NCBI RefSeq assembly: GCF_015477355.1
Contig: NZ_JADLRJ010000002.1
Coordinates: forward strand, 248,001 to 312,000
Direction of reading: 5' to 3'
DNA length: 64,000 nt
Origin: Nocardia blacklockiae
GTDB lineage: Bacteria > Actinomycetota > Actinomycetes > Mycobacteriales > Mycobacteriaceae
Under the pieces are notes generated by a model, which was given only the letters and a program-made list of their open reading frames with translations, did no database searches and was not told where the DNA came from. The number at the start of each line of letters is the position of its first letter. Position 1 is the stretch's first letter. The position numbers and the translations under genes were made by a program. Of this stretch, positions 48,039 through 55,499 are shown in pieces.

Positions 48039-49844
48039 ATGGCCGATCCCGCCAAAGACTTCAAGCAGCTCGTTCGTGAACTCGAACGTCTTGCCGACCA
48101 CCCCTTTCGGAAGGCTTTCCGTCAGGCTGGAGACGTCGATGAGCGGAACAAGTTCCCAACCGTCGCTCAGATCGTGCGTCGTTGTGTTGGTGATAGACGC
48201 TGGGAGCACAGCCCGAGCATGAGTGCTACCTCTACCATCCGAGAGGCAATTGCTCGAATTCCCAAAGTAATGACGGGCCGTTCTCCTGAGAAGAACCGTG
48301 ATGCTGGTGGCGACAGTTCCTGGCGAGGCGTCGACGAGCATCGGATTGCGGAAATAATCTTCGGCTTTCGCGATCCCGAAGTAATTGAAATTTGTGGGCA
48401 TCCACTGAGTGAGCTTCAGTATGACGCCCACTATCGACCCGCTGTCGTACAAGTTGCAGGATTGCAGAATGCGTCACCCAGCACAAAGAGCCGAATGATC
48501 CATGTCGTCCGTCAGGATGTAGCCTACGCCCTCCTCGACATGGCCAAAGCATCCGAGACGCTCCAAAACCAAGCTGAGCAGCCATCCTTGTCGTCTGCTT
48601 CCTACCTTGTGACTCGGCCGAAAGTGTCCGCCAAATTGTTCGAGTTGCTGCACAATCTGTCACCACAGCTGATATGGGTATACGGCGAGCCGGGCTCGGG
48701 CAAGAGCACGGCCGTGAGGCAGGCTTTTCAGGAAGCATCGGTAAATGCTATTTGGATAGATTGCAGCGAGGATATGTTTAATCCTCGCAGGCTCCATCTA
48801 CAGCTCGTTGCGGTACTTCGCGACCATGGTGTGGAAATTTCGCGTAACGACGACGAAGTTCGGATGCAATTCTGCGAGCTTCTACATAAAGAGCCCATTG
48901 GGAAAATCTTTGTCATCGATAACTATGAGGTGCGACATTTTCCTGAAATTCTGTCCCTTCGGGATATGTCTTCATCTATCCTCGTCATAGGTCGATCATT
49001 ACCGCCACACCACGTCGAGGGTGCTAAGCCAATTGAGATAGGCGATCTAGAAGACAAGGAAGCTCACGAGCTTGTCGGTCATTACCTCCCTGGCACCTCA
49101 GTTGAAAAACGCGAGGCTATATCCACAGCCCTTTTCGGAAGAGCGCTACTCATAGACCAAGCTTGCCGGGCGGCGGTGGGCTTGAATAAATCTATTGAAG
49201 ACTATCTTCAAGAATTAAGGAATCCTGGTGAACTGTTGAGAGTAATTGATGGCGCGTCCGAGGAGGTGAACCGAAGTATCGGGAACCACTATAGGTCGAT
49301 CTTTAACAGCCTGGAAAAGGCTGCCCCTCTGTCCATTAGGCTACTGACGCTTGCCTGCCTGCGATATTACGGAATGCCTGTTCAGGAAATTAAAAGAGAA
49401 TGGGATCGGACTGCCAACGGCGCCTACCTATTCAAGGCAGTGTCCGGCTTTGAGCCATCATCAGATTTATCCGTGACCGACAAATACCGTCTTACGGACG
49501 AGAATTATTTTGAGTTTCTGGACATGATCCCAAGCTGGGGCAAAGACACCAAAGATCGCCGTCAGGTCAGCGTCGGGATCAGCAGCGAAGTGGAGGCCGT
49601 TCTATCAGTAGTGCAACGTACCGGCTTGGTAACTGTAGGCTTCGACGAAGCCGGACCCGGAGATGGGCCTTATGACTATCGTCGGGTATTTATGCATAGA
49701 TTAACTTCATTTATGATACTTCGCTTATGCAGTAAAGAGATTCAGAATATGTATGACCTTTATCTATCGTGGTGCATGATCAACGCTGCGGAATACCGAT
49801 ACAAACAGTTCGGCGATCGCGCCTTTTATGACCTAGACGAGTAG
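48039..49844 (+). CDS. STAND-type (NB-ARC-like) P-loop ATPase
   Basis: A 601-aa protein. A roughly 185-aa helical N-terminal region (PFRKAFRQAGDVDERNKFPTVAQIVRRCV, then a helical stretch) precedes an ATPase core with Walker A GEPGSGKST (216-224), Walker B GKIFVIDNYE (288-297) and the sensor phrase ILVIGRS (314-320), the NB-ARC ILVTSR position. A helical ARC-like segment (IEDYLQELRNPGELLR) and a winged-helix-like piece (PLSIRLLTLACLRYYGMP) follow. There are no C-terminal TPR or LRR repeats, so any sensor part is short. The family acts as inducible switches in bacterial defence and signalling; that role here is inference. Driven with the 189-aa gene by a strong promoter. Confidence 0.8.
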   Translation: MADPAKDFKQLVRELERLADHPFRKAFRQAGDVDERNKFPTVAQIVRRCVGDRRWEHSPSMSATSTIREAIARIPKVMTGRSPEKNRDAGGDSSWRGVDEHRIAEIIFGFRDPEVIEICGHPLSELQYDAHYRPAVVQVAGLQNASPSTKSRMIHVVRQDVAYALLDMAKASETLQNQAEQPSLSSASYLVTRPKVSAKLFELLHNLSPQLIWVYGEPGSGKSTAVRQAFQEASVNAIWIDCSEDMFNPRRLHLQLVAVLRDHGVEISRNDDEVRMQFCELLHKEPIGKIFVIDNYEVRHFPEILSLRDMSSSILVIGRSLPPHHVEGAKPIEIGDLEDKEAHELVGHYLPGTSVEKREAISTALFGRALLIDQACRAAVGLNKSIEDYLQELRNPGELLRVIDGASEEVNRSIGNHYRSIFNSLEKAAPLSIRLLTLACLRYYGMPVQEIKREWDRTANGAYLFKAVSGFEPSSDLSVTDKYRLTDENYFEFLDMIPSWGKDTKDRRQVSVGISSEVEAVLSVVQRTGLVTVGFDEAGPGDGPYDYRRVFMHRLTSFMILRLCSKEIQNMYDLYLSWCMINAAEYRYKQFGDRAFYDLDE

Positions 49845-49866
49845 TTCGCCAAGGGGCTACATGGAA

Positions 49867-49895
49867 TTGACATTTAATACAAAACATGATACAAT
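49867..49895 (+). promoter_or_regulatory. Consensus sigma70-type promoter
   Basis: TTGACA (49867-49872), exactly 17 bp, TACAAT (49890-49895). It is the closest match to consensus in the window. Transcription should start around 49902-49905, at or beside GTG 49905. Confidence 0.85.
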
Positions 49896-49904
49896 CAAGA
49901 CACC

Positions 49905-50045
49905 GTGGGTTGTGAGCCAACTGGCGCAGAACTAGCGGTCGTCGGCATTCTCGTCGCGGCTCAATTGGCCTGTAGCTTCAGGTCACATGCGCGTCGGAGG
50001 CAATCATGGCGACGACAGACCCTTCACCTTCCCCGAGGAGCTTGA
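49905..50045 (+). CDS. Possible leaderless hydrophobic micro-protein
   Basis: A 46-codon frame starting with GTG nine bases after a consensus -10 box, so the message would be leaderless. It reads VGCEPTGAELAVVGILVAAQ and then a Cys and a basic tail. About residues 7-24 (GAELAVVGILVAAQLACS) form one hydrophobic segment. It overlaps the start of the next gene in another frame. Its size and layout resemble small membrane toxins or signalling peptides, but no homologue is known to me. Confidence 0.4.
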   Translation: MGCEPTGAELAVVGILVAAQLACSFRSHARRRQSWRRQTLHLPRGA

Positions 50046-50332
50046 AGTCACTCTTCTACTGGAGCAACCTTTTTGCTGCGTGCTTCATGCTCATGCTCGC
50101 CATAACCGTAGGCTGTTGGCGCTACACATGTTTCGCGCTACACGTCTCTCTTGTTGGCTATCTGGTTCTGATTCTTTTTTTGTTCTATGCCAACGAGGTC
50201 GATTTTCGCCACACTGTGGCCGAGAACAACGAGAAGATCGCCGACCTGGAGGAACAAGTCGAGACGCATCTCGACACCATCGAGGCAATGCGCGAGGAGG
50301 CCGAGTCGAAAGACCCGGCCGAGAGCGATTAA
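50006..50332 (+). CDS. Small membrane protein with coiled-coil tail
   Basis: A 108-aa protein with two hydrophobic segments (LFAACFMLMLAITVGCWRY and CFALHVSLVGYLVLILFLFYANEV) and a cytoplasmic acidic coiled coil (ENNEKIADLEEQVETHLDTIEAMREEAESKD). ATG 50006 follows CGGAGG at five bases. It may be a docking or effector subunit for the neighbouring ATPase; no family recognised. A hairpin terminator follows at 50357. Confidence 0.7.
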   Translation: MATTDPSPSPRSLKSLFYWSNLFAACFMLMLAITVGCWRYTCFALHVSLVGYLVLILFLFYANEVDFRHTVAENNEKIADLEEQVETHLDTIEAMREEAESKDPAESD

Positions 50333-50356
50333 GACAACTCGGAAGATTGAAGGACA

Positions 50357-50389
50357 GGGCCGTGTCGCACCCGCGACACGGCCCCTTTC
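50357..50389. terminator. Hairpin terminator
   Basis: GGGCCGTGTCGC (50357-50368) pairs perfectly with GCGACACGGCCC (50373-50384) around ACCC, followed by CTTTC. It closes the rightward STAND and membrane-protein segment, and faces the leftward small-gene operon that ends at 50406. Confidence 0.85.
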
Positions 50390-50405
50390 AATTGGCAACA
50401 AGTTT

Positions 50406-50672
50406 TTATAAATCATCATCCACAATCGGCAACACCTCCGTATCATCCTCATCGCTCCACCAGCGCACCGGGCGTGGCGGCAGCGGCCGGACACCCTTCT
50501 CGTCTTCCTCTTCGCTGTATTCCTCGTCCCACGGATCTTGGCTCGGCATCCTCCCTGCTCGGTGCCGACCTGGGTGGTAGTCGTCCGAACTCCAGTACGC
50601 CCCAACTCGGTAGCTCAGCACCGCCGTGAAGATCACCGAGCCGGGCCACAGAATCCAAACGAAGGGTCCCAT
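50406..50672 (-). CDS. Unknown membrane protein with acidic tail
   Basis: An 88-aa protein with one N-terminal membrane segment (GPFVWILWPGSVIFTAVLSYRVGAYW) and a Pro/Arg then strongly acidic tail (DPWDEEYSEEEDEKG...SDEDDTEVLPIVDDDL). ATG 50672 follows GAGGTG. It is the last gene of the leftward small-gene cluster. No known domain. Confidence 0.65.
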   Translation of the reverse strand: MGPFVWILWPGSVIFTAVLSYRVGAYWSSDDYHPGRHRAGRMPSQDPWDEEYSEEEDEKGVRPLPPRPVRWWSDEDDTEVLPIVDDDL

Positions 50673-50676
50673 CACC

Positions 50677-50874
50677 TCAGCAGTCGTCCTCGACCAGCAG
50701 TAGGTAGGCCGCTTCCAGATGCACGACGCACTCATCCGGGTGGTGGTGCCGATGAATCTCCCGCAGTTCCCGCGCCCGCAGGACGGTCAGCTCCATCAGA
50801 TGCGCTTGGCACATGAACTCGGCGAGCTTGCCGTCCGCCTGGACGAACGTCTTATGGTTCAAGGGTTCTGGCAC
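50677..50874 (-). CDS. Unknown short His-rich protein
   Basis: A 65-aa protein (PEPLNHKTFVQADGKLAEFMCQAHLMELTVLRARELREIHRHHHPDECVVHLEAAYLLLVEDDC). The HRHHHPDEC cluster with two further cysteines could bind a metal. GTG 50874 follows GGGGG. It lies four bases before the next gene's start. No family recognised. Confidence 0.6.
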   Translation of the reverse strand: MPEPLNHKTFVQADGKLAEFMCQAHLMELTVLRARELREIHRHHHPDECVVHLEAAYLLLVEDDC

Positions 50875-50886
50875 TGCGACCCCCGC

Positions 50887-51375
50887 TCACATATCCGGCG
50901 GCAGTCGCCGCCCGGTTGTCAGCTCCGCGACTAGACAGTTGTAGGCGTCGCTCATCCGGGCCACCCAGTAGGCGTCTTCGTGTGCTTGGCTGTCCAGGTA
51001 GTTGAGCCAGAGCTCAGCCAAGCGCGAAACGACCAAGCCGACGGTTTCGGTGTGCCAGACTCCGGCGACATGCTTTCGACTGCGGAGCACTGAGGCCACG
51101 ATCTGGTCAATCGTGGCGGCGAGTGTGGCCAGCTGGACTTCAGCTGCGTTGTAGTTCTTGACCATTTGGCGAAGAGCGTTGGAAGACAACAAATCCGGCT
51201 CGTTGAGCTGGCGGATAGCATCGCGCCGCTTGTGGTGTACGGGGATCATGGCCGAGGCAGCGTCAGTCAGCTTGATCAACGGCGACGTCACCACGTCACC
51301 TCGGAAGGCACGTTGAAGATGCTCGGCGTTCGGAAACAGGGGCAGCTCGGTCATCATGGCGACAAGACCCTTCAC
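50887..51375 (-). CDS. Unknown helical protein
   Basis: A 162-aa all-helical protein. Helices include FRGDVVTSPLIKLTDAASAMIPVHHKRRDAIRQLNEPDLLSSNALRQMVKNYNAAEVQLATLAATIDQIVASVLRSRKHVAGVWHTETVGLVVSRLAELWLNYLDSQ. No motif recognised. GTG 51375 overlaps the upstream stop (GTGA), favouring coupled translation; ATG 51357 is an alternative with a GAAGGG ten bases before it. Confidence 0.65.
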   Translation of the reverse strand: MKGLVAMMTELPLFPNAEHLQRAFRGDVVTSPLIKLTDAASAMIPVHHKRRDAIRQLNEPDLLSSNALRQMVKNYNAAEVQLATLAATIDQIVASVLRSRKHVAGVWHTETVGLVVSRLAELWLNYLDSQAHEDAYWVARMSDAYNCLVAELTTGRRLPPDM

Positions 51376-51587
51376 CGGGGTTTGCTCGTGGAGGGCACGA
51401 CCCGGCCGGCGTCGCTGAGAGCCTGAAGCGCTGCCGCTTTACGCGGACATTTTTTGGCGCGGCAGGCCACATGGAACTGCATCACGGTATGCGCCTGTTG
51501 GACAGTGAACGGTGCATCCGGAGCCAGATGGGTTTCCTGCTCGGTCAGGCTGACGAGTTGGTGGATGGCGAGCGTGCTGTACGGCAT
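51372..51587 (-). CDS. Unknown small protein, first of leftward small-gene cluster
   Basis: A 71-aa protein (PYSTLAIHQLVSLTEQETHLAPDAPFTVQQAHTVMQFHVACRAKKCPRKAAALQALSDAG) with two cysteines in ACRAKKC. GAGAGG lies nine bases before ATG 51587 in the phrase GAGAGGTACC, whose GGTACC also occurs in the folded leader at 51620-51712. No known domain. It is the first gene of a four-gene leftward cluster ending at 50406. Confidence 0.6.
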   Translation of the reverse strand: MPYSTLAIHQLVSLTEQETHLAPDAPFTVQQAHTVMQFHVACRAKKCPRKAAALQALSDAGRVVPSTSKPR

Positions 51588-51619
51588 GGGCTGGTACCTC
51601 TCGAAGTGATGCGGTCAGA

Positions 51620-51712
51620 GGCACCCAGTACCAAGGGCTTTCGCCACCTGCCCGGCTCACCGGGGCGGGTGCGCCGCCCCGAGGGGACGGCGTCGGCTTG
51701 GTACCGGGTGCC
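51620..51712. promoter_or_regulatory. Predicted three-way-junction leader or origin structure
   Basis: The outer stem is 51620-51635 (GGCACCCAGTACCAAG) with 51697-51712 (CTTGGTACCGGGTGCC), 15 of 16 paired. Inside, two abutting hairpins fill 51645-51671 (CACCTGCCCGG, loop CTCA, CCGGGGCGGGTG) and 51672-51692 (CGCCGCCCC, loop GA, GGGGACGGCG). It lies 33 bp upstream of the 51587 start and would be that operon's leader. As an RNA its GGTACC element could compete with the ribosome site of the 51587 gene. As DNA it could be a replication or transfer origin. Confidence 0.6.
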
Positions 51713-51832
51713 AGGTTCAACCGTTGCCGATTGGGTCAATCCGCCGATATGCCGAACCCTGCACCGCCCCCATGCATTTCGGGCATACGCGCGTCGTATC
51801 GCGTCGGTCAGTGATGCCGTCCACAACGCCGG

Positions 51833-51893
51833 ATTACCAGCGGTTATGCGATATACATGGAACGTATAGCCGGTGCGTCCAACCGCTGGTAAT
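51833..51893. promoter_or_regulatory. 13-bp perfect inverted repeat
   Basis: ATTACCAGCGGTT (51833-51845) and AACCGCTGGTAAT (51881-51893) are perfect complements, separated by 35 bp that include TATACA and GTATAG hexamers. It sits between the leftward small-gene cluster and the rightward Zn-ribbon/HTH regulator gene, and 53 bp before the latter's start. The regulator is the natural candidate binder. Other than this and the folded structure, 51588-51945 holds nothing. Confidence 0.6.
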
Positions 51894-51945
51894 GTCCGCC
51901 CGACCAGGGAAAACGGCGCATGACCCGACCAGACCGAGGGCATTG

Positions 51946-53382
51946 ATGACGCGGGTACCCAAACTGCAGCGGTATTGCACACGTTGCGGCAACCGGCTGA
52001 ACAGCTACAACGGGCAGACCTTCTGCGGCCCTTGCGAAGCCACGTTTCGAGAGGAGATGGCACATCCGCCGCAGGTGCCGTTCAGTTTCTGGCAGACAGA
52101 TCAGCTGCGTGATGCGCTCGCGACGTGGCACATGGGCCGGGTTATTGCTGCGTACCGGATACATCCGTACCACGGCAGAACACTGCCACAGGAACTTGTC
52201 GCCAGCTGGCTCGGATTGACACAAGCCCAGCTCAGCCGCTTGGAGAAGGGGCCAGCCCCCGAGTACCTGTCCAAGCTGATCCGGTGGGCGCAGATCCTTG
52301 GCATTCCTGGAGACTTGTTGTGGTTCAAGCTGCCCGGTGCGTCCGCCGCTACCCTCGATGACGTGAAGCGCCAAGATTTTCTCCGCGCCGCGCTTGGTGT
52401 CACGGCCGCCGGAGCTGCTGCGCCGCTGATGGAACTACTCAGCACGATCCAGCCCACGCCCGTGCCGTCGACGGTGGGCGCCACTGAAATTGAACAGATC
52501 CGCCGAACTGCCCGCGAGTTCAGCACCTGGGATCACGCTTACGGCGGCGGGCTTGTCCGTGAAGCGGTTGGCGCGCAGCTTCGCTATGCGGTCAGCCTGC
52601 TCAACGCTCACTGCTCAGATCGACATCGAGCTGAGCTTCAAAGTGCCGTTGGTTTCCTCGGCCACACTGCGGGCTTTATGGCCTTCGACGCCTACGCCCA
52701 TGCTGATGCCCGCAGCATGTTCCGCTTGGCCTGGACCTGCGCCGAAGAAGCGGGCGACTGGCACCTTCGAGGCAAAGTGTTGTCCTCGATGGCCCGCCAG
52801 GCCGTTTGGTGCGGCAACCCCGACGATGGGCTGACCTACATCGAACTCGCGATGGTGCGCTCGGATCGCCTGACCGCCACGGAATGCGCCATGTTGCAGT
52901 CCGCCAGGGCGCGGGCACTAGCGAAGCTTCGCCGCGTGGAAGAAGCTATGTGGGCGGTCGGCCAAGCTGACGAAGCATTTTCTCAGGCCTCGCCGCAGGA
53001 TGATCCGCCATGGATGTCGTACTACGACGTGGCACAGCACTCGGGCGATACTGGTCATGCCCTGTTTGATCTGGCCGTACAGGGCCGGTTTGCCACCGAA
53101 GCGAAGCAGCGGCTCCAGGCTGCTGTCACTGGACATACCGACACGTATGTTCGGTCTCGTGCGATTTCCGGCATCAAACTGGCGTCGCTCACCATGGCAA
53201 CCGGTGATCCGCACGAAGCCGCCACGTTTGGTACTGCCGCCCTGGTGGACGCGGGCCACATCCGCTCACGCCGGGCGGCCGATGATCTGCGGGAACTGGC
53301 GAGGTACGCCACGCAACATCGAACGGTGACAGAAGCCGCCGAACTGCGGACGCGCATCGACAGTGTCGTGGCGGGGGTATGA
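51946..53382 (+). CDS. Zn-ribbon/XRE regulator with TPR-like C-terminus
   Basis: A 478-aa regulator. A zinc ribbon (YCTRCGNRLNSYNGQTFCGPCE) lies at residues about 9-30. An XRE-type HTH (LPQELVASWLGLTQAQLSRLEKGPAPEYLSKLIRWAQILGIPGDLLWF) follows, then a long helical-repeat domain of TPR character (ARSMFRLAWTCAEEAGDWHLRGKVLSSMARQAVW...GHALFDLAVQG). This layout is frequent in Streptomyces/Nocardia regulators. ATG 51946 has GAGGG about six bases upstream. Its stop overlaps the start of the next gene (ATGA), so regulator and kinase form a unit. It is probably autoregulatory through the upstream inverted repeat. Confidence 0.82.
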   Translation: MTRVPKLQRYCTRCGNRLNSYNGQTFCGPCEATFREEMAHPPQVPFSFWQTDQLRDALATWHMGRVIAAYRIHPYHGRTLPQELVASWLGLTQAQLSRLEKGPAPEYLSKLIRWAQILGIPGDLLWFKLPGASAATLDDVKRQDFLRAALGVTAAGAAAPLMELLSTIQPTPVPSTVGATEIEQIRRTAREFSTWDHAYGGGLVREAVGAQLRYAVSLLNAHCSDRHRAELQSAVGFLGHTAGFMAFDAYAHADARSMFRLAWTCAEEAGDWHLRGKVLSSMARQAVWCGNPDDGLTYIELAMVRSDRLTATECAMLQSARARALAKLRRVEEAMWAVGQADEAFSQASPQDDPPWMSYYDVAQHSGDTGHALFDLAVQGRFATEAKQRLQAAVTGHTDTYVRSRAISGIKLASLTMATGDPHEAATFGTAALVDAGHIRSRRAADDLRELARYATQHRTVTEAAELRTRIDSVVAGV

Positions 53383-54275
53383 GCGGGACGACCGAAGATG
53401 AAGCGTCCGCGGCCCTTCGGTCAGCTTGTTTGAAAGTCGGGCTCGACCCCACCGACGCCGAACTCCTGCGGCGCAGCGAAAATGTCATCTACCGGCTTCG
53501 TGGCGACGTGGTCGTACGGATCAGCCGGCCGGGGCAACAGGCTGCCGCCTTGCGGGAAGTGGTGGCCTCCCAGTGGCTAGAGGCGTCCGGTGTCGATGCA
53601 GTGCAGGTCGTGCTGGGAATCGAACAGCCAGTGGACGTTGACGGGCGAGCCGTCACGTTCTGGCGCGAGCTGCCGCCCCATCATCACGGCACGCCCGCAC
53701 AGGTGGCTGGCGCGCTAAAGAAGCTCCACAGTCTGACGCCGCCCACCGCCTTCGACCCCGGCATGGTGGCACCGTTCGTCCGGTTAGAGGAACGGATCGA
53801 CCGAGCAAATTTTCTGCCTGACGATGACCGGCATTGGATGCGCGAGCACCTGGCGGAGTTGCGCCAGCGGTGGGACGAGCTGCCAACCGGCCTGCCCTGG
53901 TGTGTCATTCACGGCGACGCCTGGGGCGGCAATGTCGTAGCCGCTGATGACGGCCGGGTGATCCTGCTGGACCTGGAGCGAACGTCGCTCGGGCCGCCGG
54001 AGTGGGACTTGGTACACACGGCGATCAAGTGGTCGTCGTTCGGCTGGATCAGCGCGAAACAGTATGGCGAGTTCTGCGATGTGTATGGGTATGACGTCAC
54101 AACATGGGAGGGGTTCGAGCTGCTGCGGGACATCCGGGAGTTTCGGATGACGACGATGGCGATTCAGCGTGCTACGGAAAACTCCAACCAGACAGAGCAA
54201 GCATTAGTACGCCTTGCCTGCATCAGTGGTTCTCGTGGCCTGCGACCCTGGCATGGTTGGACAGCGCTGAGCTGA
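53379..54275 (+). CDS. Aminoglycoside phosphotransferase-like kinase
   Basis: A 298-aa APH/choline-kinase fold protein: glycine-poor N-lobe (NVIYRLRGDVVVRISRP), the catalytic loop CVIHGDAWGGNVV with Asp and Asn, and the DLE magnesium motif (VILLDLERTSLGPPEWDL). The fold is used by antibiotic, choline and homoserine kinases. No drug is implied: actinobacterial pairs of XRE-TPR regulator and APH-like kinase are often of unknown target. Its start overlaps the regulator stop (ATGA). Cytoplasmic. Confidence 0.8.
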   Translation: MSGTTEDEASAALRSACLKVGLDPTDAELLRRSENVIYRLRGDVVVRISRPGQQAAALREVVASQWLEASGVDAVQVVLGIEQPVDVDGRAVTFWRELPPHHHGTPAQVAGALKKLHSLTPPTAFDPGMVAPFVRLEERIDRANFLPDDDRHWMREHLAELRQRWDELPTGLPWCVIHGDAWGGNVVAADDGRVILLDLERTSLGPPEWDLVHTAIKWSSFGWISAKQYGEFCDVYGYDVTTWEGFELLRDIREFRMTTMAIQRATENSNQTEQALVRLACISGSRGLRPWHGWTALS

Positions 54276-54335
54276 TTGCACTGGCTAATAATTTCCTCAA
54301 TAAAGTGAAATGAGCAGCGTGTTATTATTTTACAC

Positions 54336-55382
54336 ATGAGTATCAATACTAAACCCTTGGACGCTGACAGCCCGGATTCACCAGCGCGCCTCCTCATTGA
54401 TACTTCTACGTGGCTCGACCTCGCAAAACGTCGCGATGGCCACCGCTGGATAGGGGCTCTGTACGACCTTATTCAAGATGGACTAATACAGCTTCTGGTA
54501 CCGGATCTGATAATTGAAGAGTTCGAGCGAAATCGCTCAGGTGTAGAGTCGACAATCACAAGACAGATGGCCGAGCGTTTCAAGCTGATCAGACGTGATA
54601 TCAACGAGTACGGCAACGAAGAGCAGCGGCGTGCGCTGGATGAGGTTGCGTATCATGTCCCACTAATAAGCGCGATGGCAACACGGAACTTCGATGATAT
54701 TTTAACTCTGCTACGAAATGGGACGCGACTTGAGGCCACTGCGGACGAGCATTATCAAGTCGTGCAGCGCGGCCTAGACAAAAGGGCACCGTTTCATCAT
54801 AAGCCAGGTAGTGTCGCGGACGCGCTGCTAATCGAACTCTACGCATCATGCTTGCGAGAGGATGAAGCTAGCAGCGATACTGTGGTCGCTGCTCACGCGT
54901 TCGTGACATCAAACTCCGATGATTTTTCAAATCCTAACGGTGACAAGCGGGAGCCGCACTCTGATCTCAGCGATTTGTTCGCGAGAGATGGATCATTATA
55001 CGGCCTAGGAGTAGATGGCTTACAAGCCATACTGTATGACATCATCGGTGAAGAAATTCTTAATGACATTTTATCTAACTATGGTTTCAGCGAAGACCCC
55101 CGAACATTAAGCGAGGTATTGGAGGCGGAAAAGGAATACTTCGACCGCGTCTGGTATCACCGCTCTCTCATGCACGATTATAGGCTTGAGCAGCAGGGAG
55201 CTTCCGATGAGCTTAGAAAGCATCAGGAGATTGCAGCATCAGCTCGTAAGCGTATCGAAGATGAACGCGGAGGTGCGGATGCACTTTGGCCGAATTCAGA
55301 TTTCGAACTTGGAATGTTGAATGGTAAGCTATCGGCCCTTCGGTGGGTACTCGGCGATGAATGGGATTTTCTTGACACATAG
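54336..55382 (+). CDS. PIN-like domain protein (candidate nuclease)
   Basis: A 348-aa protein with a PIN-like N-terminal domain of the DUF4935 type: Asp22 in LLIDTSTWLDLAKRRDG, the acidic LLVPDLIIEEFERNR, SVADALLIELYAS and FVTSNSDDFSN, which together supply the four acidic residues of a PIN site. The C-terminal 140 residues are helical and charged, probably a substrate or partner domain. There is no antitoxin gene beside it. Codon use is AT-rich. It is convergent with the PD-(D/E)XK gene at 55500. Confidence 0.78.
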   Translation: MSINTKPLDADSPDSPARLLIDTSTWLDLAKRRDGHRWIGALYDLIQDGLIQLLVPDLIIEEFERNRSGVESTITRQMAERFKLIRRDINEYGNEEQRRALDEVAYHVPLISAMATRNFDDILTLLRNGTRLEATADEHYQVVQRGLDKRAPFHHKPGSVADALLIELYASCLREDEASSDTVVAAHAFVTSNSDDFSNPNGDKREPHSDLSDLFARDGSLYGLGVDGLQAILYDIIGEEILNDILSNYGFSEDPRTLSEVLEAEKEYFDRVWYHRSLMHDYRLEQQGASDELRKHQEIAASARKRIEDERGGADALWPNSDFELGMLNGKLSALRWVLGDEWDFLDT

Positions 55383-55499
55383 TCAACGATAAGCGCACGT
55401 ACTGATCAGTTCGGGGACCACGTGCCGCTTGTCATGTAAGTGGCTGCGCCTTTCCCTGGTCGGGTTCCAGTAGCATGGCAGTCGGCTAAGCCAGGGGCC

